From the IMG/VR virus record IMGVR_UViG_3300036716_001445, positions 1 to 25,969 of that record: a stretch of 25,969 bases of DNA. One strand, given 5' to 3'. The DNA comes from a virus. The notes below the pieces were generated by a model. The model ran no database searches. It worked only from the letters and a program-made list of their open reading frames with translations, and was not told where the DNA came from. The first letter of the stretch is position 1; every line of letters starts with the position of its first letter. The position numbers and the translations under genes are program-made. This document shows positions 13,678-18,939 of the stretch, in pieces.

Positions 13678-13986
13678 TTAAAACGGCATATTATCAGATT
13701 CCTCAACCTTTGCTGAATCTTGTAATGTTATTTCCCAAGCCGAAATATTATGATAATATCTTCCATTATATTCTTTTGAACTAACATTTAATTTCACTTC
13801 AATTTCTGCTCCATTCTTCAGATTCTGGATTTGTTCAATCTTTTCTCCAAATGTATCAATGCAAATTTGATTGTTAAATTCCGCTCCCGTATCTAAAACG
13901 AAACTTTGTTTTTGCCAATTCTTTCCTGCTTTTGAAACTCCCTTTTGTAATTCCAAAATTTTAACTAATTTTCCCGTAATTTTCAT
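13678..13986 (-). CDS. Single-stranded DNA-binding protein, DUF3127-like
   Basis: This 102-residue OB-fold protein begins MKITGKLVKILELQKGVSKA. The segments 'I-x-G-K-L-V-K-I-L-x-x-Q-x-G-x-S-K-A-G-K-x-W-x-K-Q-x-F-V-L-x-T' and 'S-K-E-Y-N-G-R-Y-Y-H-N-I-S-A-W' match DUF3127, a family of short SSB-like proteins frequent in Bacteroidota and their phages. The C-terminus (V-E-E-S-D-N-M-P-F) is an acidic tip ending in Pro-Phe, as in bacterial SSB, where it binds partners such as exonucleases and polymerase-associated proteins. It works with the annealing protein and nuclease upstream. The start overlaps the DnaA-IV-like gene by 26 bases. Confidence 0.92.
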   Translation of the reverse strand: MKITGKLVKILELQKGVSKAGKNWQKQSFVLDTGAEFNNQICIDTFGEKIEQIQNLKNGAEIEVKLNVSSKEYNGRYYHNISAWEITLQDSAKVEESDNMPF

Positions 13987-14383
13987 ATTTATTTAATTTA
14001 TTTAAGTTATCTCTCAATTTTTTTGTTCTTATAATATCATCCAATTCATCAATTGGAAATCTCATATCTATTTTTAATTTTTGCCATTCTTTGTGATCCG
14101 CATAATATAAAAATGAAATCCATTCTTTTCTTATTTCTTTATATTGTTCAACTTCAAATTCAAACTTTCTGCAATGATGAATGCTTGTTGCATGATGTGC
14201 TCCAATAATAAATTCTTTCATTTTAAGATGTTTAATATTGCAATGTTTCCAAAGATAATAAATAAAGAATCTCCTTGCAATCATAACATTTCTTTTCCTT
14301 GTTTCCATTAGAACAATTTCATGTTCCTCACAATCGTACATTTTAGCAAGAACAAATCTTGCAATTTCAATATTTACTTTCAT
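13961..14383 (-). CDS. DnaA domain IV-like DNA-binding protein
   Basis: This 140-residue protein has a helix-turn-helix core that fits DnaA domain IV. 'N-V-M-I-A-R-R-F-F-I-Y-Y-L-W-K-H' (residues 32-47) corresponds to the basic 'R-x-x-x-M-Y-L-x-R' helix. The segment from G61, A-H-H-A-T-S-I-H-H-C-R-K (62-73), corresponds to the DnaA signature 'R-D-H-T/S-T-V-x-H-A-x-R-K', which reads DnaA boxes. No AAA+ ATPase domain is present. The C-terminal half (about 75-140) is charged and helical. It could bind phage origin sites or compete with host DnaA. It sits between the nuclease and SSB genes in the replication block. The match is by motif only. Confidence 0.78.
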   Translation of the reverse strand: MKVNIEIARFVLAKMYDCEEHEIVLMETRKRNVMIARRFFIYYLWKHCNIKHLKMKEFIIGAHHATSIHHCRKFEFEVEQYKEIRKEWISFLYYADHKEWQKLKIDMRFPIDELDDIIRTKKLRDNLNKLNKYENYGKIS

Positions 14384-15136
14384 TTAATATAATATTTGCT
14401 GTATTTCTGGTTTTAGAGTTCGTTTTTCACACAATACAGAACACTTTCTACATTTTGAATATGATTTCATTGGTTTTGGAATAAAGTTCTTTAAATCGTT
14501 TCTAAATCGTTTTAATCTATCCCGATAACTTTCAATTGTTTCTTTTGTTGGCTCAATCATTATGAATTTGCACCATCCACTTTTTCCAAAAATAAGATAA
14601 AAGAACGGCAAATATATTCCATGTTCTTGATAATACATTTCAATATAGTGAATTGCTTGAGTAAAATCTTTATAAATTTCTCCAGTGCTTTCATCAACTA
14701 TATTTCCCCAAGCATAAGGATTCCATTTGCAATTTTCATCTTCTTTCATTGCTGTATATTTCAAATCCATTATTGCAAGCTCTCCTTTATATTTAATTAA
14801 AGCATCAGGATGCCCAATCAATTCAGTTGTTTCCCATTCTGGTTGTACATCAATCAATTCAATTTCCAAATCATTCATCATTTCCTTTGATTTCTCAGCA
14901 AGAGAAAGAAGATCTGTTTCCCTTTTCAATGGTTTTCCAGTCTTTCCTTTTGGTATTTCATAAACATCGCCTCCCCTACTCATTCCAATAACATTCTGTT
15001 CAAAAACCAACCCATCCAACATTGCAGCAGTTGGCCCAGTTCTGAAACCATTCAAATAAGTTTCTTCCCATTTTATTTTACAATATGTTTTATCGTAAAA
15101 ATCCCTCAACATTGATTGGCTAATTTTTAGTTTCAT
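14384..15136 (-). CDS. PD-(D/E)XK nuclease, Cas4/RecB-like, probable Fe-S cluster
   Basis: This 250-residue protein begins MKLKISQSMLRDFYDKTYCK. The nuclease core has E46 (G-L-V-F-E-Q-N), D111 (G-H-P-D-A-L), D124-L-K126 (A-I-M-D-L-K-Y) and Q160 (D-F-T-Q-A-I-H-Y), the order seen in RecB/Cas4-like exonucleases. Four cysteines, C19 near the N-terminus and C229-x-x-C232-x-x-x-C236 near the C-terminus, are placed as in Cas4 and AddB, where they hold a 4Fe-4S cluster. The enzyme probably resects DNA ends to give 3' single strands for the annealing protein two genes upstream and the SSB downstream. It overlaps the 86-residue gene by 17 bases. Confidence 0.86.
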   Translation of the reverse strand: MKLKISQSMLRDFYDKTYCKIKWEETYLNGFRTGPTAAMLDGLVFEQNVIGMSRGGDVYEIPKGKTGKPLKRETDLLSLAEKSKEMMNDLEIELIDVQPEWETTELIGHPDALIKYKGELAIMDLKYTAMKEDENCKWNPYAWGNIVDESTGEIYKDFTQAIHYIEMYYQEHGIYLPFFYLIFGKSGWCKFIMIEPTKETIESYRDRLKRFRNDLKNFIPKPMKSYSKCRKCSVLCEKRTLKPEIQQILY

Positions 15137-15380
15137 ATGCCATTTTTTTTGCTTCTGAAATAGAATCCATTAAAGCATCATAAACTGCTTCAATTCCATA
15201 TTCTCCACTGATTTCCATTGATTTCATAACTTCCTTTTCATATTGCCCTGAAACTTTTAAAAGCTTATTAAACTTTCTTTTTAAGTTTAAATTATGTTGA
15301 TCCTTTAACACATGAATTTGCTCATCCAAACAAAGCACCAAAGCCAACAAGATTGAGATTTCAACTTCTTTGTTTATCAT
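15120..15380 (-). CDS. Helical hypothetical protein (86 aa)
   Basis: Unrecognised. It begins MINKEVEISILLALVLCLDE. The sequence is almost wholly helical: a hydrophobic first helix (residues 6-18), a basic middle (N-L-K-R-K-F-N-K-L-L-K) and an acidic/Ala C-terminal helix ending in A-K-K-M-A-Y-E-T-K-N. It overlaps the annealing protein gene by 4 bases (ATGA) and the nuclease gene by 17 bases, so it belongs to the recombination cassette. A small accessory factor is possible; no motif supports a specific role. Confidence 0.7.
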   Translation of the reverse strand: MINKEVEISILLALVLCLDEQIHVLKDQHNLNLKRKFNKLLKVSGQYEKEVMKSMEISGEYGIEAVYDALMDSISEAKKMAYETKN

Positions 15381-15763
15381 CTTGCTTTTGTTTTTGCTTT
15401 CTCTTGGAAATCCATTTCATCCTTTCCATGAGTATTCGTTAACCCCATTGTTTTGATTATAACCCGAGCTAATGCTCTTTTCTCAGCAATCTCAACTGGA
15501 AATTTTTGAATGCAATTTGATGTTGTAGCGCTTGCAAATGTTTCTGTTTTCTTAACACCATCCTGAAATGATGTTGCTTTAATTATAACATTTCCAACTT
15601 CATGAGATATGATTTCAAAACAAACATCAATCTTGTTATTCCATTGGATTTGCTCAATTCCTGATCTTGTTATAATTGTGAAACCTCTTTTATCAGTATA
15701 AACATCATCTTTTGTTAATGAGTTATCTTTATATAAAACCCTTAAAATTTCATTTTTATTCAT
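15377..15763 (-). CDS. Putative ssDNA-annealing protein (Rad52/Sak-like)
   Basis: I favour the start at 15763 (MNKNEILRVLYKDNSLTKDD; 128 residues), overlapping the upstream gene by 8 bases. An ATG at 15790 would add nine residues. The segment 'S-G-I-E-Q-I-Q-W' followed by beta strands and then 'A-T-T-S-N-C-I-Q-K-F-P-V-E-I-A-E-K-R-A-L-A-R-V-I-I-K-T-M-G-L' (about 88-117) resembles the 'E-x-A-E-T/K-R-A-x-x-R-A-x-x-x-x-G' signature of phage annealing proteins of the Rad52 superfamily. Its genetic context strengthens this, with a RecB-like nuclease and an SSB nearby. It would anneal complementary single strands during recombination-dependent replication. The family call is tentative. Confidence 0.68.
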   Translation of the reverse strand: MNKNEILRVLYKDNSLTKDDVYTDKRGFTIITRSGIEQIQWNNKIDVCFEIISHEVGNVIIKATSFQDGVKKTETFASATTSNCIQKFPVEIAEKRALARVIIKTMGLTNTHGKDEMDFQEKAKTKAR

Positions 15764-15983
15764 TGATCCATTGATTTGTTTCCGCTCCAAAATAAAGGAA
15801 AGAAAAAGTTAATATTAAAACTATTGCGCAAGCAGTAAAAAACCAAAATAAATTTTTAATATCGAAAGTTTCAATCTCTTCAATATTATATTTTTTATGT
15901 GGATTAAATTTAATAAAGTTTGTTAAATCTTTTGCATTTCGGTATTGAAAAAAGCCCGTTTTTTTGTTTGTAATTTTATACAT
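15756..15983 (-). CDS. Small membrane protein (75 aa)
   Basis: The protein begins MYKITNKKTGFFQYRNAKDL. Residues 1-43 are basic and polar, probably cytoplasmic. Residues 44-66 (D-L-less stretch F-W-F-F-T-A-C-A-I-V-L-I-L-T-F-S-F-L-Y-F-G-A) form one clear transmembrane helix, and a short acidic end follows. Its start carries the same A/T-rich leader as the two earlier genes, so it belongs to the first-expressed set. Early membrane proteins of phages often act on host functions such as superinfection, but no evidence here selects a function. Confidence 0.72.
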   Translation of the reverse strand: MYKITNKKTGFFQYRNAKDLTNFIKFNPHKKYNIEEIETFDIKNLFWFFTACAIVLILTFSFLYFGAETNQWINE

Positions 15984-16013
15984 AATTTTAATTTTTAGTT
16001 TTAATTCGTTTAA
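15984..16013 (-). repeat. Repeated A/T-rich leader, copy 3
   Basis: The minus strand just before the ATG at 15983 reads TTAAACGAATTAAAACTAAA then AATTAAAATT. The same TTTAACGAATTAAAA element followed by AATTAAAATT precedes the 59-residue gene, and a shorter AAAATT version precedes the 53-residue gene. Likely translation-initiation leaders. Confidence 0.7.
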
Positions 16014-16175
16014 TTATTTTTTTAATTCATCTTTTGAATCATAAAGCTTTTCTAATAATTGAGAAGCAAGAGATTCTGGTTTTTCTTCTAATGTTCCAAA
16101 ACCCCATCTAACATATAAAGCGTCAGTTAATAGATTTAATTCTTTTTCAGTAAGTTGTAATTGTGTAGTTTTCAT
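16014..16175 (-). CDS. Small early protein (53 aa)
   Basis: The start at 16175 (MKTTQLQLTEKELNLLTDAL) gives 53 residues and follows the repeated A/T leader. A longer reading from 16238 would begin inside the hairpin region and translate the leader as K-I-K-I-K-I, so I reject it. The product is a compact helical protein (T-E-K-E-L-N-L-L, then S-L-A-S-Q-L-L-E-K-L-Y) with one aromatic patch (Y-V-R-W-G-F-G). No family is recognised. Being the second gene after the main promoter, it is probably an immediate-early product. Confidence 0.72.
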   Translation of the reverse strand: MKTTQLQLTEKELNLLTDALYVRWGFGTLEEKPESLASQLLEKLYDSKDELKK

Positions 16176-16205
16176 AATTTTAATTTTAATTTTAAATCTT
16201 ACATT
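16176..16205 (-). repeat. Repeated A/T-rich leader, copy 2
   Basis: On the minus strand AAAATT is repeated three times directly before the ATG at 16175. The last 12-18 bases are the same as in the leaders of the 59- and 75-residue genes. The upstream TTTAACGAATTAAAA part is missing in this copy. Confidence 0.65.
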
Positions 16206-16229
16206 ATTGTAATAGACGCCCGAAGGCGT
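16199..16229 (-). promoter_or_regulatory. Tandem RNA hairpins between the first two early genes
   Basis: In minus-strand RNA, ACGCC-UUCG-GGCGU (16229-16216) forms a five-pair stem with the very stable C(UUCG)G loop. It is followed two bases later by UUACA-AUAA-UGUAA (16212-16199), a second five-pair stem. No U-run follows the first, so it is not a standard terminator. RNA processing, stability or attenuation between the first two early genes is plausible. Confidence 0.6.
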
Positions 16230-16257
16230 TTCGCTCATTCAGAACTCATCAGTATTA

Positions 16258-16437
16258 CTATATTGTTGTTAAGTCGTAAACTATATCTTCTAAAGTTTCA
16301 TTTACATTAAAAGTCTTATACATTGGATAATCTTCAGAATTTGTTGGAGTTACTCCTAATGGTGTTATTCTGATAACCATTTTATCTAAGTAGTAATTTA
16401 CAATTTTGAACTCGTAGTTGTTTTTAGTAATTTTCAT
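16258..16437 (-). CDS. First early protein (59 aa)
   Basis: The frame starts at 16437 and encodes MKITKNNYEFKIVNYYLDKM, then a beta-rich middle (V-I-R-I-T-P-L-G-V-T-P) and an acidic C-terminus (N-E-T-L-E-D-I-V-Y-D-L-T-T-I), ending in TAG. It is the first gene after the main promoter, with a leader of about 40 bases holding the shared A/T element, which argues strongly for a real gene. The fold may be a small alpha/beta domain. The family and function are unknown. As an immediate-early product it may act on the host or regulate phage transcription. Confidence 0.72.
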   Translation of the reverse strand: MKITKNNYEFKIVNYYLDKMVIRITPLGVTPTNSEDYPMYKTFNVNETLEDIVYDLTTI

Positions 16438-16473
16438 AATTTTAATTTTAATTGTTTTTAATTCGTTAAACTT
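16438..16473 (-). repeat. Repeated A/T-rich leader, copy 1
   Basis: The minus strand reads GTTTAACGAATTAAAAACAA followed by TTAAAATTAAAATT and ATG. It shares TTAA(A)CGAATTAAAA and the AAAATT repeats with the leader at 15984-16013. It lies directly downstream of the main promoter, so it is the 5' untranslated region of the whole early transcript. Confidence 0.7.
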
Positions 16474-16477
16474 GTTG

Positions 16478-16508
16478 TAAATATACTAAAGATTTTAACA
16501 ATACCAAA
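16478..16508 (-). promoter_or_regulatory. Main early promoter, Bacteroidota type
   Basis: On the minus strand TTTG (16508-16505) is followed after 19 bases by TATATTTA (16485-16478), one base from the TAnnTTTG -7 consensus of Bacteroidota primary sigma factors. The spacing is normal. It lies in the only long intergenic region, downstream of the late terminator and 41 bases before the first early ATG, so the context is convincing. Confidence 0.68.
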
Positions 16509-16620
16509 CTTTTTTTAAATTATTTTTTAACCTAGCAAATCAATGTTTTTTGTGTTTTTAGCTATGTTAACAAGTGAAATTTTAGTCAATTTTTCGTCAA
16601 TTGATGCGCCACTTTGGTAT
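16501..16620. promoter_or_regulatory. Non-coding control region with inverted and direct repeats
   Basis: ATACCAAA (16501-16508) and TTTGGTAT (16613-16620) are perfect inverted copies about 104 bases apart; the first overlaps the -33 element. Between them GTCAATT occurs at 16585-16591 and 16596-16602, an 11-base period equal to about one helical turn. The second copy is part of the palindrome TCAATTGA (16597-16604). This looks like operator or origin architecture, but no protein can be assigned to it. No gene is seen in 16438-16708. Confidence 0.45.
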
Positions 16621-16629
16621 TTTTATCGT

Positions 16630-16676
16630 AAAAAAAAAGAGAAACTGAATCCCCTTTATAAATTCAGCCCCTCTTT
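16630..16676 (-). terminator. Late operon terminator (G.U-dependent stem)
   Basis: In minus-strand RNA AAAGAG-GGG-CUGAAU (16676-16662) pairs with AUUCAG-UUU-CUCUUU (16650-16636), with three G.U pairs in the middle, an 11-base loop, and U continuing to 16631. The plus-strand RNA would have A.C mismatches at those places, so the signal is directional. It lies 33 bases after the phosphoesterase stop. Confidence 0.85.
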
Positions 16677-16708
16677 CTAACTAAAAAACACATATTACTA
16701 TTGCAATA

Positions 16709-17938
16709 TTATACAATTATTTTAAATATAGTTTCTTTTTTGTGTGTTTTCTCTAAACTTTTGGTATTATAGGAAGCTAACTCCATGTCTATATCATAAC
16801 CATTCCACCCATCAACATCTTGTAAATCTATCCTTACATCTTGCCTCCCATCATTAGTAAAGATATAAATGTTTTGAGCAGCTCTTCCAGAAAGATTTAA
16901 TGCTTTTTCTGAATAACTGTTTGATCCAACTAATGAAGCACTTCTTGCAATGTTATCTCTTATCATTGTTTCATGTAGATGCCCACATATAATGAAATCA
17001 ATTATAATTCCTTTTGAACTGTATTTTGAAATAACTTTCCCAACTTGATTGGAATCCATTTTTCCAAGTTGATGCCCATGAATAACAAGCATATTTTTCC
17101 CGTTAATATTAACAACAACTTCCAAAGCATCCCCTCTTATGAATTCAATATCTGGAAGCAATAATCTCAATATTTCAAATATTGTGAAATCATAATTATC
17201 GCTTGCAACAATATCAACCCAGCCACAAAATTCCGTTATTCTTGATTCATTTCCAGTAACACAACAAACCCGAACATTCGCTTGTTCCTGTAAATCCAAA
17301 ATAAAATGTTTTAATAAATGAACAGCAAGAAAAGTTGCTTTTGATCTGTTTGTAGCCATTGCAAGTTTCTCATCAAGCCTTCTATCAGAATTCATTAAAT
17401 CCCCCGTTATAGCAACTAAAAATGAACTTGCGTTATGTAGTTCGGCATATTGTTTAATATAGTAAGCAAATTTTTGCAACCTTTTGGAAGCAATTTTGAA
17501 ATCATATCTGTTAGTTTGTAAATCAACCAATTCGTTAAAATGAGTATCAGCAACTTGAACAACAACAACTGATTCGGAATCTTTCTTTTGTTCAACCAAT
17601 TCAACATTGATTGAATTCTCTTTCAATACTTTAATCAATTCCTTGTTGTATTCCTCCAATGCGTTTTCTTGCCTTGCATATTCTCTGAAACTTTTGTTTG
17701 CAATACGATTTAAATCTTGGGCCTTTTGTTTTTGTTTTGCTAATCTGAGATTGTATTCTATTATTTCCTTATCAGCAATTATAAAAGAAACAACATCTGC
17801 AACTTGTTTTCTTAAATAATCAACTGAAACATCAAGTAAATATTTTTCGTTAAGATGTCTTGCAATATCAGTATATCCAACACCTGATTCAAATAAATTT
17901 ATGATTTCATCTTTGTATTCAAGATATTTGTTTTTCAT
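16709..17938 (-). CDS. Metallophosphoesterase with N-terminal helix-turn-helix
   Basis: This 409-residue protein has three parts. Residues 10-48 look like a helix-turn-helix (S-G-V-G-Y-T-D-I-A-R-H-L then V-S-V-D-Y-L-R-K-Q-V). Residues 55-115 are a charged coiled coil. Residues 125-370 are a calcineurin-like phosphoesterase with D131-x-H133 (V-A-D-T-H-F), G-D180 (T-G-D-L-M-N), G-N-E-S at 229-232, H287-G-H289 and G-H320-L-H322. The usual Gly-Asn-His is replaced by Gly-Asn-Glu-Ser. The substrate could be a nucleic acid or a phosphoester; unknown. It is the last gene before the late terminator and overlaps the holin stop by 4 bases. Confidence 0.88.
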   Translation of the reverse strand: MKNKYLEYKDEIINLFESGVGYTDIARHLNEKYLLDVSVDYLRKQVADVVSFIIADKEIIEYNLRLAKQKQKAQDLNRIANKSFREYARQENALEEYNKELIKVLKENSINVELVEQKKDSESVVVVQVADTHFNELVDLQTNRYDFKIASKRLQKFAYYIKQYAELHNASSFLVAITGDLMNSDRRLDEKLAMATNRSKATFLAVHLLKHFILDLQEQANVRVCCVTGNESRITEFCGWVDIVASDNYDFTIFEILRLLLPDIEFIRGDALEVVVNINGKNMLVIHGHQLGKMDSNQVGKVISKYSSKGIIIDFIICGHLHETMIRDNIARSASLVGSNSYSEKALNLSGRAAQNIYIFTNDGRQDVRIDLQDVDGWNGYDIDMELASYNTKSLEKTHKKETIFKIIV

Positions 17939-18324
17939 TTTCTTTTAATCTTTTCCAAAGATCGGCCTCCAAAATATGATCCAATAACTGCAATCAAAAC
18001 AAGTTCTAATAATGACACCCAATTTGATTCAACATGAAATTTTATTGTTCCAGCATCAATAAAAACCAATATCATTGTTGAAACTACTAAAAAAATCAAC
18101 ACCATTGGCCGAACATTTTTAGCAAGTTTTGAATCAGAAGCCATATCAGCTTTCCATCTTTCTGAAATTTCTTGTTGCATCTTTGATTCATATTCCAGAA
18201 TCTTTTCTTCAATCTGTTGTTTAAGAATTAGTTTTTCCTCTTTGGTTGTTATTAAATCATCTGCAATTTCTCCAATTTCTTCAATCAGTTCAGATGTTCC
18301 AAATAGTTCTTTTAATATACCCAT
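17935..18324 (-). CDS. Holin, 3TM/GTA-holin-like
   Basis: This 129-residue protein has a long acidic-basic coiled coil (residues 10-60), then a conserved-looking 'E-R-W-K-A-D-M-A-S-D-S-K-L-A-K-N-V-R-P' segment. Two strong membrane helices follow (73-92 and 103-122), and the end is basic (R-S-L-E-K-I-K-R-K). 'W-x-x-D-x-x-S-D-S-x-L-x-x-x-x-R-P' before two helices is the signature of the holin family found in gene transfer agents and many phages. It would form membrane lesions that let the endolysin reach the wall. It overlaps the endolysin gene by 13 bases, as expected for a lysis cassette. Confidence 0.86.
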   Translation of the reverse strand: MGILKELFGTSELIEEIGEIADDLITTKEEKLILKQQIEEKILEYESKMQQEISERWKADMASDSKLAKNVRPMVLIFLVVSTMILVFIDAGTIKFHVESNWVSLLELVLIAVIGSYFGGRSLEKIKRK

Positions 18325-18707
18325 AATTTAGGAGATTTTTTTGTTTTATCAATGTCAATATGCACGAAATTTCCTTTTGATTTCCCAGCAACTCCAACTC
18401 TAAATGGAAGATTCAATTCATGTGTTAATTCCATAGCATAAAAAACAAACTTTGCTCTTTTTTGTGAATCACTTAAAGCAATATCTGCAGCCAATCCTTT
18501 CAAATGTGCTGATGTTTTTATAGTGTGATAACCTCTTTTTGTTAAATCATCATGATATGCTTGGGATCTGTAACCGCTTGTAATTCTAAACGGGAAACCA
18601 CATCTTTTTCTTAATTCATCCAAAAAGAAAAGGAATTCTCTATCCATATATAAACCACTTCCTTTTTCATCTGGAGAATCAAACTCTGAAATTTTAAAAT
18701 ATTTCAT
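18312..18707 (-). CDS. Endolysin, peptidase M15 (M15_3-like)
   Basis: This 131-residue protein begins MKYFKISEFDSPDEKGSGLY, an opening typical of the M15A phage lysins. 'R-I-T-S-G-Y-R-S-Q-A-Y' at 41-51 and 'S-A-H-L-K-G-L-A-A-D-I' at 66-76 give zinc ligands H68 and D75; H116 in 'F-V-H-I-D' is the third ligand. These enzymes cut peptide cross-links of peptidoglycan (D-Ala-type carboxypeptidase or endopeptidase activity). No signal peptide or cell-wall-binding domain is seen, fitting a holin-dependent enzyme of a Gram-negative phage. It lies between a 56-residue membrane peptide and the holin. Confidence 0.95.
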   Translation of the reverse strand: MKYFKISEFDSPDEKGSGLYMDREFLFFLDELRKRCGFPFRITSGYRSQAYHDDLTKRGYHTIKTSAHLKGLAADIALSDSQKRAKFVFYAMELTHELNLPFRVGVAGKSKGNFVHIDIDKTKKSPKLWVY

Positions 18708-18767
18708 GCGTTAAATATACAAATTATATTTATAAAATAAAAGATTCGTTTGTAAGTTCTTAACAAA

Positions 18768-18938
18768 CTATTGTTTAAGAGTTTTCACAATCTTAAGAAT
18801 AGCAAGAGTAATTGCCAAAAAAATGGAAATTGTTGTCAATATTTCGTTTGCATTTGCAAGCGTTAAACCACCAGCAAAAACATTTGCCAATGCCACTTCT
18901 GTTAAATCTTTAGTTGTATCTTTCATTCTTGTTGTCAT
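18768..18938 (-). CDS. Small single-span membrane protein in lysis cassette (56 aa)
   Basis: A 56-codon frame begins MTTRMKDTTKDLTEVALANV. Residues 33-50 (I-L-T-T-I-S-I-F-L-A-I-T-L-A-I-L-K-I) are a clear membrane helix followed by a basic end (V-K-T-L-K-Q). The first 30 residues are polar to mildly hydrophobic with Gly-Gly. It starts one base after the stop of the structural gene at 18940 and fills most of the gap before the endolysin. Its position and design suggest a second holin, antiholin or accessory lysis protein, but this is inference. Its first 12 bases are the same as those of the 266-residue gene. Confidence 0.72.
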   Translation of the reverse strand: MTTRMKDTTKDLTEVALANVFAGGLTLANANEILTTISIFLAITLAILKIVKTLKQ

Positions 18939-18939
18939 A

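Noticed and set aside
16176-16238. Longer reading of the 53-residue early gene starting in the hairpin region
   Set aside because: It translates the repeated leader as alternating Lys-Ile and starts inside the UUCG hairpin; the leader is shared non-coding sequence in two other genes.
17416-17607. Minus-strand frame inside the phosphoesterase gene
   Set aside because: It is wholly inside the phosphoesterase coding region in another frame and has no motif or start context of its own.
18708-18767. Promoter before the endolysin (TATAATTTG and TATATTTA-like elements)
   Set aside because: The first has three bases instead of two between TA and TTTG, the second would start RNA at the ATG, and neither has TTTG at the correct distance upstream.
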